Source: Chryseobacterium rhizosphaerae
GTDB taxonomy: Bacteria; Bacteroidota; Bacteroidia; Flavobacteriales; Weeksellaceae
Assembly (NCBI RefSeq): GCF_003385455.1
Contig: NZ_QNUF01000007.1
Coordinates: 62,001-126,000 of the forward strand
Length of the DNA: 64,000 nucleotides
Direction: 5' to 3'
The notes below the pieces were generated by a model. The model saw only the letters and a program-made list of their open reading frames with translations. It had not been told where the DNA came from and made no database searches. The position numbers were made by a program, and so were the translations under genes. Of the stretch, positions 17,660 through 26,462 are shown in pieces (within the stretch, counting starts at the first letter, position 1; every line of letters begins with the position of its first letter).

Positions 17660-19111
17660 ATGAAAAAAAAATTATTATTTGTGTTTATTCTTATAACACA
17701 AACTTCCTTCGCGCAAATTATTTCCAAAGATCCTACGTTTGCTTCAAACGGGATTTATACTCTTCCGGCAGGAAACTCATATTTAGGAACGGGAAGCAGC
17801 TATGCAGGAGAATTAACTGCAGCAACAAGTTCAGTATTTTATAAATCCTATGACCCCAGTCTCAACCAATTAATTATTTCTAAAGCGACGGGTTACAGCG
17901 GCCCTTTAGATTTGACTTTTGGAACAAATGGTAAAATTGTACTGAACTACAATGACGGTTCTCTTGTTGGATGTATAAGACATATCGATGATAAATTAAC
18001 TTTACTACTCAAACGATATGATTCTACAAACAATACGTATTATCTGGATGTAGTCCGATTACTTTCGAATGGGCAATCAGACCCTTCTTTTGGAAATGGA
18101 GGAATAAAGGCATTAGCCAATTTATCAGTTTCTTTTGAATTAACTAATCTTATACAGCAGGGAAATAAAATTCTTGTTTCAGGAATTAGTATGGATTCTT
18201 TTGGACAAACTGACTCGAAAACTCATACGTTGAGATTAAATTCTGATGGCACATTAGACAACAGCTTTGGGAATAACGGAGAAATATTGACTTATCAACA
18301 GAATCCTTTGCAGAGTTCTTATCTTCCTCATATCATTTTAGATAACCAGTTTAATCTTCTTTTTTTCGGAAATGGTACCATAAAGAAATACACTGTTGAC
18401 GGACAGCCTATGACTGGTTTTGGTAATAATGGAGAAGTTTTGTTTAGTGGAGAAGCAAGTATTGTAAAAGTAGATTCTGCTGATAGAATTGTGTATGCAA
18501 AAAATGACTTAATGTGGCAGACACCACCTACCTTAGGAAGGCTTAATGCTGATGGCTCACCAGATACGACATTCAATTATAATGGTATTGCCGGTCTGGA
18601 ATTTCGGGATATCTATGAAAAAAATGGTTATTATTATCTTGCAGGCTATGCTGAACTCAATAATAATGGATATACTTATTATTATATCTCTAAGCTTAAT
18701 CAAAATGGAACTGTTTATCCTTTATTTGGAGAATATATAGAAAATGATCCTAATTTACGATATCATAATATTAATGCAATAAAGGTTTTTGATAATAACA
18801 TCATTGTGAGTACAGATGGAGAAACATTAAACATTGTTAAATATCTTGTAAACGATAATGCTACATTATCAACAAAAGAAACGGTAAAAAATAATACTGA
18901 AATTACTCTTGAAAGCCCTGTAAAACAAGATTTAGTGTATCATTCAAAAGAAAAAATTAGCAGAATAGAAATCTATTCTATTGATGGAAAGCTATTAAAA
19001 ACTGTAAAAGAGAATAATTCAGATGTTTCTGAACTTTCTAAAGGAGTTTATTTTGCAAAAATCATTTTTGAAAATGGAAAAGTTTCTACAAAAAAATTTA
19101 GTAAGAAGTAG
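17660..19111 (+). CDS. Secreted delta-60 repeat protein with type IX sorting domain
   Basis: The 483-residue product begins with a Sec signal peptide (MKKKLLFVFILITQTSFA, cleavage after Ala18 or so). The body has repeated units of the delta-60 type, seen as LDLTFGTNGKIVLN, SDPSFGNGGIKAL, LDNSFGNNGEIL and PDTTFNYNGIAGL, each about 55-60 residues apart; these form a beta-propeller-like surface protein. The last 80 residues are a type A T9SS sorting domain (IEIYSIDGKLLKTV ... ELSKGVYFAKI ... KKFSKK), which directs it through the outer membrane for surface attachment or release. Its role is unknown. It is a single-gene unit closed by a strong hairpin. Asn-rich and AT-rich codon use is stronger than in its neighbours. 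Confidence 0.92.
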   Translation: MKKKLLFVFILITQTSFAQIISKDPTFASNGIYTLPAGNSYLGTGSSYAGELTAATSSVFYKSYDPSLNQLIISKATGYSGPLDLTFGTNGKIVLNYNDGSLVGCIRHIDDKLTLLLKRYDSTNNTYYLDVVRLLSNGQSDPSFGNGGIKALANLSVSFELTNLIQQGNKILVSGISMDSFGQTDSKTHTLRLNSDGTLDNSFGNNGEILTYQQNPLQSSYLPHIILDNQFNLLFFGNGTIKKYTVDGQPMTGFGNNGEVLFSGEASIVKVDSADRIVYAKNDLMWQTPPTLGRLNADGSPDTTFNYNGIAGLEFRDIYEKNGYYYLAGYAELNNNGYTYYYISKLNQNGTVYPLFGEYIENDPNLRYHNINAIKVFDNNIIVSTDGETLNIVKYLVNDNATLSTKETVKNNTEITLESPVKQDLVYHSKEKISRIEIYSIDGKLLKTVKENNSDVSELSKGVYFAKIIFENGKVSTKKFSKK

Positions 19112-19157
19112 AAAATGTACAACTTAAAAACTGTAATTAGATTCTGCACATGAAAGG

Positions 19158-19203
19158 AATCAAAAGGATTCCCTGAGGCTTGCCACGGGGAATTCTTTTG
19201 ATT
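19158..19203. terminator. Bidirectional hairpin between convergent genes
   Basis: AATCAAAAGGATTCCC and GGGGAATTCTTTTGATT pair over about 16 positions with one G-T pair. It lies between the convergent T9SS gene and bioA. There is no clean T run on either side, so termination may be less sharp than stem strength suggests. Confidence 0.6.
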
Positions 19204-19230
19204 ATAATAATCTATACAGGAAGAGATCAT

Positions 19231-20520
19231 TTAGTCTTTAAACTGATCCAGGACTTCTATAATATTCTGATATACAAAATCCAATTCTTCGTAGGTAATA
19301 CAATAGGGCGGAACCAGATATATTACATTTCCCAGTGGCCTCATAATCATTCCTCTCTGTAAGAATTCATTATAAAGCTTCTTCCCTATTTCATTGAAAT
19401 AAGAAGTACCATTCCCGGTTTTAAAATCAAAAGCTAAAATAGTTCCGATTTGACGTGCATTTTCAACTTGTGGATGCAAGGAAATCATTTTTATAAATTC
19501 CGAATGCTGCTGGGTAATACGTTTGATATTCATTTGGGTTTCTTCTTTAAGTAATAATTCCATACTGGCTAACGCTGCAGCACAGGCTAAAGGATTGGCT
19601 GTAAAAGAATGTCCGTGGAATAATGTCTTATGACGGTCATCAGATAAAAAAGCATTGTAAATTTCATGGGTGCAGGTTGTAATCCCCATAGGCATGGTAC
19701 CCCCTGTAAGTCCTTTTGAAAAACACATGATGTCCGGTTTTTCTGTAAGGTAATATGTTGCAAAAAGTTTTCCGGTCCTTCCGAAGCCTGTGAACACTTC
19801 ATCCTGAATCATTAAAATTTCCTGCGTCCTGCAATACTGCATCAATTCATCAAGATTTTCTGCACTGTACATCAGCATTCCTGCTGCTCCCTGCACCAAC
19901 GGTTCAAAAATAAAACAAGCTACTTCATCTGCTAACTGCCCAATCTGTATTTTTAAATCTTCCAGATTCTCCGCTGTAGGCGTATCGATAAAAACAACTT
20001 CAAATAATCTGCTTTCAAAAGGTTTGGTCCAAAAGCTTTTTCCACTTACAGCCATTGCTCCGAATGTATCTCCATGATAGGCATTTTTGAAAGCGAAAAT
20101 TTTAGTTTTCTCCTTTCCCTGATTGTGGGCATACTGAATACACATCTTCAGCGCTACTTCTACCGCTGTGGAACCATTGTCAGAATAAAACACTTTATTC
20201 TGATTGTGAGGAAGAATATTCAATAAGTTTTCTGAAAGCTGTACAGCCGGTTCATGGGTAAATCCGGCAAAAATAACCTGTTCCAGGGTGTTAAGCTGTT
20301 CGAATACCCGCTGGGCAATATAAGGATGAGAATGTCCATGCAGAGTTACCCACCACGAAGAGACTACATCCAGATATTTTTTACCTTCATGATCATAAAG
20401 GTAAACCCCTTCCCCTTTAATAATCGGTATGGCATCAGCAGCTGTTTTCATCTGGGTGTACGGATGCCAGTTGACTGCTTTATCTCTTTCCTGAAGACTA
20501 AGTTGTGTTATCGTATTCAT
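19231..20520 (-). CDS. bioA: Adenosylmethionine-8-amino-7-oxononanoate aminotransferase
   Basis: This PLP enzyme converts KAPA to DAPA in biotin synthesis, using S-adenosylmethionine as amino donor. The 429-residue length is normal. Seen: NWHPYTQM near residue 17, the typical BioA N-terminal motif; SSWWVTLHGHSHP; QDEVFTGFGRTGK with D240 and E241 of the PLP-ring site; and the Schiff-base lysine K269 in CFSKGLTGG. The SSWW pair fits use of SAM rather than lysine. It is the last gene of the biotin operon, 275 bp after bioB, a gap that holds an inverted repeat and could permit separate control. Confidence 0.96.
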   Translation of the reverse strand: MNTITQLSLQERDKAVNWHPYTQMKTAADAIPIIKGEGVYLYDHEGKKYLDVVSSWWVTLHGHSHPYIAQRVFEQLNTLEQVIFAGFTHEPAVQLSENLLNILPHNQNKVFYSDNGSTAVEVALKMCIQYAHNQGKEKTKIFAFKNAYHGDTFGAMAVSGKSFWTKPFESRLFEVVFIDTPTAENLEDLKIQIGQLADEVACFIFEPLVQGAAGMLMYSAENLDELMQYCRTQEILMIQDEVFTGFGRTGKLFATYYLTEKPDIMCFSKGLTGGTMPMGITTCTHEIYNAFLSDDRHKTLFHGHSFTANPLACAAALASMELLLKEETQMNIKRITQQHSEFIKMISLHPQVENARQIGTILAFDFKTGNGTSYFNEIGKKLYNEFLQRGMIMRPLGNVIYLVPPYCITYEELDFVYQNIIEVLDQFKD

Positions 20521-20601
20521 ATTTTGAGGTAAAATGTTTATAACATATTTTTAATTGATCACAAAGTCTGCAAAAACTTCGTATTCCTGATTCATTAGTA
20601 T

Positions 20602-20647
20602 AAGTTCGCAAAAGATGTTTGCTTGCACATAAGCCTCTTGCGAACTT
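20602..20647. repeat. Inverted repeat between bioB and bioA
   Basis: AAGTTCGCAAAAG (20602-20614) and CTCTTGCGAACTT (20635-20647) are complementary in 12 of 13 positions, with a 20-nt loop. No T run follows on the minus strand, so it is not a classic terminator. It could be an mRNA-stability hairpin, an operator or a dispersed repeat. The rest of the 275-bp gap shows nothing clear. Confidence 0.55.
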
Positions 20648-20795
20648 TCGCATTAAGATTTCCACTTCATTGGAATGCTGTCCGGATTCAACCTAATCCG
20701 GTAAAAAATCTGATAACAAAGCCTGAATACATTTCAGAATGTTTATAATTAAAATCCAAAATCCCATAAGTGATTATTTAGAGTTTGACATTGAT

Positions 20796-21791
20796 CTAGC
20801 AACATTTAACTTCCTGATTAGATTTCATGGGTTTCAATCCCAGTGTTTCCAGCATCTGCATATCTTCAGATACTCCCGGATTAGGAGTCACCAATAAAGT
20901 TTCTCTTTCTCCCGTGAAAATAGAGTTTGCACCTGCCATAAAGCACCATGCCTGTTCAGTTTCTGTCATTTCAATACGTCCAGCACTCAGTCGTACCATA
21001 GAAGCGGGCATTACAATCCTCGCGGTCGCAATCATTCTTACCATTTCCCAGGTATCTACTTTTTCGTTATTCTCTAGTGGTGTTCCTTCTACCCTTGCCA
21101 ATGCATTGATGGGTACAGATTCCGGATGCTTAGGCATCGTTGCTAAGGTCAAAATCATTGAAATCCTGTCCCTATGTGTTTCTCCAAGACCGATAATTCC
21201 TCCTGAACATACTGTGATTCCAGCCTTCCTTACATTGTTGATCGTATTAATCCTGTTATCGAACGTTCTGGTAGAAATAATTTCTTCATAATACTGTTCA
21301 GAAGTATCCAGATTATGGTTGTAGGCATACAAACCGGCTTCCTGAAGTCGTATTGCCTGCTCTTCGGTAAGCATTCCTAACGTACAGCATACTTCCAGTC
21401 CAAGTTCATTCACTCCCTTCACCATATCGATCACTCTGTCGAAATCACGGTTGTTACGAACTTCGCGCCATGCTGCAGCCATGCAGAAACGGGAAGATCC
21501 ACTGTCCTTAGCTTTCTGTGCATGAGCTATTACCGTTTCCGTAGGCAATAAAGCCTGTACTTTGATATTGGTATGATAACGCGCAGCCTGTCCGCAATAG
21601 GAACAGTCTTCCGGGCATCCTCCGGTTTTGATTGACAATAATGTGGAGATCTGTACTTCAGAGGGATCATGTCGTTCTCTATGTACTGTGGCCGCTTTAT
21701 AAATAAGCTCCATCAGGGGCAAATGATAAATTTCTTCAATTTCTTCTTTGGTCCAGTTGTGTCTAATTTCTGTTTTCTTATCCATTATCAT
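20796..21791 (-). CDS. bioB: Biotin synthase
   Basis: This radical-SAM enzyme inserts sulfur into dethiobiotin. The 331-residue product has the CxxxCxxC motif [17 protein letters not shown] (C59, C63, C66) for the 4Fe-4S cluster. The further conserved cysteines and Arg for the sulfur-donor 2Fe-2S cluster are visible ([26 protein letters not shown]). The start ATG at 21791 overlaps the bioD stop by four bases (ATGA), a sign of coupled translation. The C-terminus ends in a CC pair. Confidence 0.97.
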   Translation of the reverse strand: MIMDKKTEIRHNWTKEEIEEIYHLPLMELIYKAATVHRERHDPSEVQISTLLSIKTGGCPEDCSYCGQAARYHTNIKVQALLPTETVIAHAQKAKDSGSSRFCMAAAWREVRNNRDFDRVIDMVKGVNELGLEVCCTLGMLTEEQAIRLQEAGLYAYNHNLDTSEQYYEEIISTRTFDNRINTINNVRKAGITVCSGGIIGLGETHRDRISMILTLATMPKHPESVPINALARVEGTPLENNEKVDTWEMVRMIATARIVMPASMVRLSAGRIEMTETEQAWCFMAGANSIFTGERETLLVTPNPGVSEDMQMLETLGLKPMKSNQEVKCC

Positions 21792-22399
21792 AATTTTGTT
21801 ATTGTTAATTGCTTTGCAGCCATTTTAATATGTTCTTTATCAGTATGGGTAATCTCCGGAATCCTGATAATTTTTGTATCACTTTCAATAAAGCTGCAGA
21901 TGAGTCTTTCCGTATCCTGTGGAAAAACTCCATTAAGGATCAGGTATTCCAGCTTTATATTTCTTTGCTGTAATGCCATTATTGAAAGCAAGCTGTGATT
22001 GATACATCCTAAATAGTTTCTGACAACAAGCGCAGCAGGCAGCTCCAGTATCTCTATCAGATCAATCATAAAAATATGATCTGAAAGCGGTACCATCAAT
22101 CCTCCGGCTCCTTCTACAATCAATGAATTTTCAGTTTCCGGCAATTGAAAATCATCAAGTTGAATCTGTATGTTTTCTTCCCGTGCAGACTGATGAGGAG
22201 ATGCAGCCAGTTGCAGGCGATGTGTTTCCGGATAGCAGGTGGTATGGTCTGTCCAGTCCTCAATTTTATGACTGTCTGTGTAATGGAGATCTCCGGACTG
22301 TACGGGCTTCCAGTAATCTGCTTTAAAATACTGAACCAAAATAGCTGAACAGATGGTCTTTCCTATTTCGGTCCCTATTCCTGTTATAAATAGTTTCAT
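21788..22399 (-). CDS. bioD: Dethiobiotin synthetase
   Basis: This enzyme closes the ureido ring of DAPA with CO2 and ATP. The 203-residue product carries the P-loop GIGTEIGKT (residues 7-15, Lys14) at the N-terminus, YWKPVQSGD with the substrate Lys, and the [11 protein letters not shown] loop near residue 100. It lies in the biotin operon, 89 bp after bioF, and overlaps bioB by four bases. Length and motifs are normal. Confidence 0.95.
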   Translation of the reverse strand: MKLFITGIGTEIGKTICSAILVQYFKADYWKPVQSGDLHYTDSHKIEDWTDHTTCYPETHRLQLAASPHQSAREENIQIQLDDFQLPETENSLIVEGAGGLMVPLSDHIFMIDLIEILELPAALVVRNYLGCINHSLLSIMALQQRNIKLEYLILNGVFPQDTERLICSFIESDTKIIRIPEITHTDKEHIKMAAKQLTITKL

Positions 22400-22488
22400 A
22401 TGAGTTTTCGGGTTCGGGATGCAGGGTTTGGGTTGAAATTCACTTCCTTTTATTTTATAGGTTACTTCGTTTTTTTACCCTTTTCCTG

Positions 22489-23598
22489 TTAATTCAATTC
22501 TTTAATAATTCTTGTAAGTTTTAGTATTTCATCTTCCGTATTGAAGCTATGAAGGCATATTCTGATTCTCTCACTTCCTTCTTTTACCGTTGGGCTGTAT
22601 ACGGCATAGGTTAAGAACCCTTCATCAGATAAAGTATTCTGTACCGTTTTCAGTTTTTGATTATCCGGAATTACAATAGCCTGAATGGGGCTGACTTCAG
22701 AAGAAGGTGTTTTCAGACCCTGATTTCTGAAAGTTCTGATGTTTTCGTGAAGCTTTTTTGACAGCTCCTGCTTCTTTTCTAAAAATTCATAACCAGTTTT
22801 GATACTCATCCATTGAAAATCCTGCGCAGAAGTGGTATAAATAAATGGAGATGCAAAATTGATAAGATAAGATTTTACAGTTTCATTACAGAGAATTGCG
22901 GCTCCGTGGACTCCCAATGCTTTACCATACGTTACCACAGCTGCCAGCACCTGATTTTGTAACTGATACTTTTCAATCAGTCCATTTCCAAAAACACCAA
23001 AAGCATGCGCTTCATCTACCAGCAAATCTGCATGATATTGCTTAGCAAGAGCGGCAATCTCCCGGATGGGAGCACAATCTCCTTCCATAGAATAAAGGCT
23101 TTCTATAGCGATATAACAATGCGTTTTCTGTTTCTTCAATAGGTTTTCCAAATCGTTCAGATCGTTATGCCGGAATTTTACTTTTCTGGCATTTGACATT
23201 CTGCAGGCATCGTGGACGGAGCGATGGATCTGCTCATCTACAATCACCGTATCATGACGGCTGGGAAGTGTTGAGAACAGAGCAAGATTAGCATTATACC
23301 CTGATGGGAAAAGAAGTGCTGCAGGAAAATGATGATTTTCTGCAATACAACGTTCTACAGAAGTTGCCATATCGGTATTACCACTGATTAATCTGGAGCC
23401 GGTACTTCCTGAAAGCAGCTGAGGATTATCATTAATGCTTTGCAACAGGAGAGTTTGAAATTCTGTATTTCTTGCCAATCCCAGATAATCATTGGAATAA
23501 AAATCAATTCCTTCAGGCTGAAGCGTTAATCTTCTTAGTCTCCCTTCTTCTTTTCTTGTATTGAGTGATTCCTGAAAACGATGAATACTGTTAAGCAT
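22489..23598 (-). CDS. bioF: 8-amino-7-oxononanoate synthase
   Basis: This PLP enzyme condenses pimeloyl-ACP (or -CoA) with alanine to give KAPA. The 369-residue product has FYSNDYLGLA near residue 33, GSGxR-type loop as LSGSTGSRLISG, VDEAHAFG with D195 and H198, and the Schiff-base lysine K226 in VTYGKALGVHGAAI. KBL and serine palmitoyltransferase are relatives, but the operon settles the call. The start overlaps the end of the ferritin-like gene by eight bases, so the two are translated together. Confidence 0.95.
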   Translation of the reverse strand: MLNSIHRFQESLNTRKEEGRLRRLTLQPEGIDFYSNDYLGLARNTEFQTLLLQSINDNPQLLSGSTGSRLISGNTDMATSVERCIAENHHFPAALLFPSGYNANLALFSTLPSRHDTVIVDEQIHRSVHDACRMSNARKVKFRHNDLNDLENLLKKQKTHCYIAIESLYSMEGDCAPIREIAALAKQYHADLLVDEAHAFGVFGNGLIEKYQLQNQVLAAVVTYGKALGVHGAAILCNETVKSYLINFASPFIYTTSAQDFQWMSIKTGYEFLEKKQELSKKLHENIRTFRNQGLKTPSSEVSPIQAIVIPDNQKLKTVQNTLSDEGFLTYAVYSPTVKEGSERIRICLHSFNTEDEILKLTRIIKELN

Positions 23599-24214
23599 AA
23601 TTCAACTCTTCCACTTCTTTTGTAATCGCATTAATCCATTGATGATGCAGCTCTTTCTCAATGTTCAGTATATTTTCAGCATGAATTTTCCAGTCACCGG
23701 AAAATTCATTGAGCTGATTGATCATTTCTTCCAGATGTCCTTCTTCTTCAAGAATAATAGATTTCACCATGATCCGGGAAGATTCCTGGGTAAGGATATC
23801 CTGATATACCGGGTACAATTCATCGGCCCGAACTTCAATAGCATAGGTTACAAAGAGGTAGGCTGCAAACTTGAGCTCTTCCTGGCCAAGCTGAAAAACC
23901 TGCTGAAGATACCTGCATGCCTTAATATCCAGTGCGTGAAGGTAGTGCCGGGTTGCAGTGGGAGCAAGAAGTTCTTTATTTTCGTAAGTTTTGCATAATT
24001 CGGGATCAATCTTTCCGATTTGCTTTTTGAGATAGTAAGCGTGACGGTGCTCTTCAGCGGCATGCTTAAGCTGAATCAGTGTTACTGAAACCGGATGTTC
24101 GCATTTTGATATTTTTCTGGCTCCTGCATTCTCCATAAAGGAAAGTGTGTTCAGCCATTTGGCGTGAGTGGTATTATCCTGTACCACCCTTTGTAATAAG
24201 TGCTGAAATTCCAT
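23591..24214 (-). CDS. Ferritin-like diiron protein, first gene of the biotin operon
   Basis: The 207-residue, nearly all-helical product has a full set of carboxylate-bridged diiron ligands in ferritin-like order: E28 (helix 1, SFMENAGARK), E55 and H58 (helix 2, AAEEHRHAYY), E127 (helix 3, TYAIEVRADE) and E157 and H160 (helix 4, ILEEEGHLEEM). This is seen directly; the assignment of each ligand is by spacing. Enzymes with this fold are oxygenases, hydroxylases or desaturases (MiaE, stearoyl-ACP desaturase relatives). It overlaps bioF by eight bases and opens the operon, while bioC, bioH, bioI and bioW are absent from the window. A role in making the pimeloyl precursor is therefore possible but unproven. 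A tRNA hydroxylase of the MiaE type or an iron-storage role are alternatives. Confidence 0.75.
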   Translation of the reverse strand: MEFQHLLQRVVQDNTTHAKWLNTLSFMENAGARKISKCEHPVSVTLIQLKHAAEEHRHAYYLKKQIGKIDPELCKTYENKELLAPTATRHYLHALDIKACRYLQQVFQLGQEELKFAAYLFVTYAIEVRADELYPVYQDILTQESSRIMVKSIILEEEGHLEEMINQLNEFSGDWKIHAENILNIEKELHHQWINAITKEVEELNYA

Positions 24215-24232
24215 TGATTTTTATTTTGATGT

Positions 24233-24268
24233 CAAAAGTAGTATATTGCCGGATGGTCATATGGTGCC
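24233..24268. promoter_or_regulatory. Divergent control region of biotin operon and MocR gene
   Basis: The 66-bp gap holds TACTTTTG on the minus strand (24233-24240), a full -7 match for the biotin operon. It also holds a short direct repeat, ATGGTCAT then ATGGTGCC (24253-24268), just upstream of that element. MocR-type regulators usually bind direct repeats, so this is a possible operator. Confidence 0.4.
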
Positions 24269-24280
24269 AGTTTTTATATT

Positions 24281-25768
24281 ATGGATAGTCCGGTTAGAAT
24301 TCCTTATGAAAGTTTCATAAAAATTGACAGAAAATCAGAAACATCGATCTATTTACAGATTGCGAATCAGCTGATCAATGCTATACAAAGGGGATTTTTA
24401 CCTTTTGGAACTAAACTTCCGGGAACAAGAACCTTCAGTGATATGCTCGACATCCACAGAAATACAGCTGTGGCCGTTTATGATGAATTGTCTGCACAGG
24501 GCTGGACGGAAAGTTTACCGAATAAAGGAACTTTTATTATTGGGAATGATCAGGAAAAACCGGTAAAAATGAATGATTTTAAATCCAATAATCTTCAAAA
24601 CTATCCACAAACCACAGGCTTTTCCTTCAAAGCCTCCAATATTTTAGATAATCCTTTTGAACATTCAGATTGTGACTATGTTTTTAATGATGGAGTACCT
24701 GATATCAGGCTGACTCAGATTGGCCAGCATTCCCGGTTTTACAGCTCTATCCTCAGGCGTAAAACCAATCAGAAAATCCCGGGACATTATAACCAGGATG
24801 GAAGTGAGTTTTTTAAAGAACACTTATCGCGTTATCTCAATCTATCCCGTGGACTGCCTATTTCTAAAAATAACCTCCTGATTACCCGCAGTACGGAAAT
24901 GAGTATTTATATTGTTTCCGAGATTCTTCTTTCTGCCGGAGATGTGGTGTTAGTAGGCGCTTTAAGCTATTTTTCAGTCAATATGATCTTTATGAAAGCA
25001 GGAGTTCAAATGCTTTCTATCCCGATAGATGAAGAGGGCATCATTGTTGAAAGCGTCAGAGAGGCTTGTAAAAAGCAAAAGATAAGAATGCTCTATCTTA
25101 CTCCGCATCACCACTACCCTACAACAGTGGCATTAAGTGCACAGCGAAGACTGGAACTTCTGGAGCTGGCCAATGAGTATGGTTTTATTATTCTTGAAGA
25201 CGACTATGACTATGAATTCCATTATGATAAAAGCCCTATCCTACCTCTGGCCAGTGCCGATACGAACGGAATGGTTATTTATATTGGCTCATTCGGAAAA
25301 TCTTTAGCTCCGGGATTCAGAACCGGGTTTATTGTGGCTCCGGAAAATCTGATGATAGAAATGCGTAAATATCTCGGTATTATTGACCGTCAGGGTGATA
25401 TTCTAATGGAAAGAGCTTTGGGAGAGATGATTGAAGAAGGGGAAATTAACCGGTATCTGAAAAAATCTTTGAAAGTCTATCAGGAAAGGCGGGATTATTT
25501 CAGTATTTTATTGGAAGAGCATTTAAAAGAATATATCCATTTCCAAAAGCCTTCGGGAGGGCTGGCTATCTGGCTGGAATGGAATATTCCTATAAACCTT
25601 ATGCAGCTTAGCAGAAATTGTGCTCAGAATGATCTGTTTATTCCTAAAACATTACTATATCAGAATAAACATCTTACAGCGATGAGATTAGGTTTTGGAG
25701 ACCTCAATGCCGAAGAAATGGAAAAAAGTGTTGAAATTTTTTCTAAAACGGTAAAACTATTGATCTGA
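24281..25768 (+). CDS. MocR-type regulator (GntR helix-turn-helix plus aminotransferase domain)
   Basis: The 495-residue product joins an N-terminal GntR winged helix (about residues 15-85; LPGTRTFSDMLDIHRNTAVAVYDEL) to a class I aminotransferase-like domain (about 130-490). The PLP lysine is K340 in YIGSFGKSLAPGFRTGF, and EDDYDYEFHY (306-315) is the signature of MocR domains. Such proteins sense PLP or an amino compound through PLP. PdxR, GabR and TauR are the best-known members, and no vitamin B6 or GABA genes are near. It is divergent from the biotin operon across 66 bp, and two biotin enzymes (BioA, BioF) use PLP, so it may control that operon. This is inference from position. Confidence 0.9.
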   Translation: MDSPVRIPYESFIKIDRKSETSIYLQIANQLINAIQRGFLPFGTKLPGTRTFSDMLDIHRNTAVAVYDELSAQGWTESLPNKGTFIIGNDQEKPVKMNDFKSNNLQNYPQTTGFSFKASNILDNPFEHSDCDYVFNDGVPDIRLTQIGQHSRFYSSILRRKTNQKIPGHYNQDGSEFFKEHLSRYLNLSRGLPISKNNLLITRSTEMSIYIVSEILLSAGDVVLVGALSYFSVNMIFMKAGVQMLSIPIDEEGIIVESVREACKKQKIRMLYLTPHHHYPTTVALSAQRRLELLELANEYGFIILEDDYDYEFHYDKSPILPLASADTNGMVIYIGSFGKSLAPGFRTGFIVAPENLMIEMRKYLGIIDRQGDILMERALGEMIEEGEINRYLKKSLKVYQERRDYFSILLEEHLKEYIHFQKPSGGLAIWLEWNIPINLMQLSRNCAQNDLFIPKTLLYQNKHLTAMRLGFGDLNAEEMEKSVEIFSKTVKLLI

Positions 25769-25800
25769 TGTAAGAAACTCACAAATTAAAGGGAATTGAA

Positions 25801-26408
25801 AATCTGCGTGATCTGATTAATCTGCGAGAGAAAGAAACATAGTATTCTTAATTTTCCGACACAAATAATGATTTCTGATTGGGTTTGTTTCAAGTAAGCA
25901 AAGCAGTGACTAACAGATTGATATAGTTAAGATTCCGTATGATTTATCCTGTTATTTTTAATTAAAACATCTCGCGGATTGAGCAAATTAAAAGAGCATT
26001 AAAAAATCTGCGTGATCTGCTTAATCTGCGTGAGAAAAAAACATAGTATTCTTATTTTTCCGACACAAATAATGATTTCTGATTGGGTTTGTTTCAAGTA
26101 AGCAAAGTAGTCACTAACAGGTTGATATAGTTAAGATTCCGTGTGATTTATCCTGTTATTTTTAATTAAAACATCTCGCGGATTGAGCAAATTAAAAGAG
26201 CATTAAAAAATCTGCGTGATCTGCTTAATCTGCGTGAGAAAAAAACATAGTATTCTTATTTTCTGACACAAAGAATGATTTCTGATTGGGTTTGTTTCAA
26301 GTAAGCAAAGTAGTGACCAACAGATTGATCTGGTTAAGATTCAGTGTGATTTATCCTGTTATTTTTAATTAAAACATCTCGCGGATTGAGTAGATGAAGA
26401 GGATTAAA
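25801..26408. repeat. Three tandem copies of a 204-bp non-coding unit
   Basis: Units at 25801-26004, 26005-26208 and 26209-26408 are nearly identical by eye; the third decays at its end and is about 200 bp. Each starts AATCTGCGTGATCTG and contains a second AATCTGCG nearby, and ends with CTCGCGGATTGAG, a partial inverse of the start, so unit borders can fold. There is no open frame through the units. They fill the 694-bp gap between the convergent MocR gene and the end of the siderophore operon. AATCTGCGTGATCTG-like runs recur between genes in flavobacterial genomes, as I remember, so this may be a dispersed family amplified here. Confidence 0.85.
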
Positions 26409-26428
26409 AATCTATGAGAGAAAAAGCA

Positions 26429-26453
26429 AAAGCCCCTAAAATATAGAGGCTTT
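26429..26453 (-). terminator. Terminator of the siderophore operon
   Basis: On the minus strand AAAGCC, CTA and their complements form a stem with one mismatch, followed by a T-rich tail. It starts 10 bp past the stop of the PepSY gene. Confidence 0.65.
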
Positions 26454-26462
26454 ATTGAAAAT

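Noticed and set aside
20521..20795. Biotin or SAM riboswitch before bioA
   Set aside because: The inverted repeat is a simple hairpin with no resemblance to a known SAM riboswitch, and no biotin riboswitch class is known to me.
25801..26408. CRISPR array
   Set aside because: The repeat unit is 204 bp, copies are directly joined without unique spacers, and no cas gene is near.
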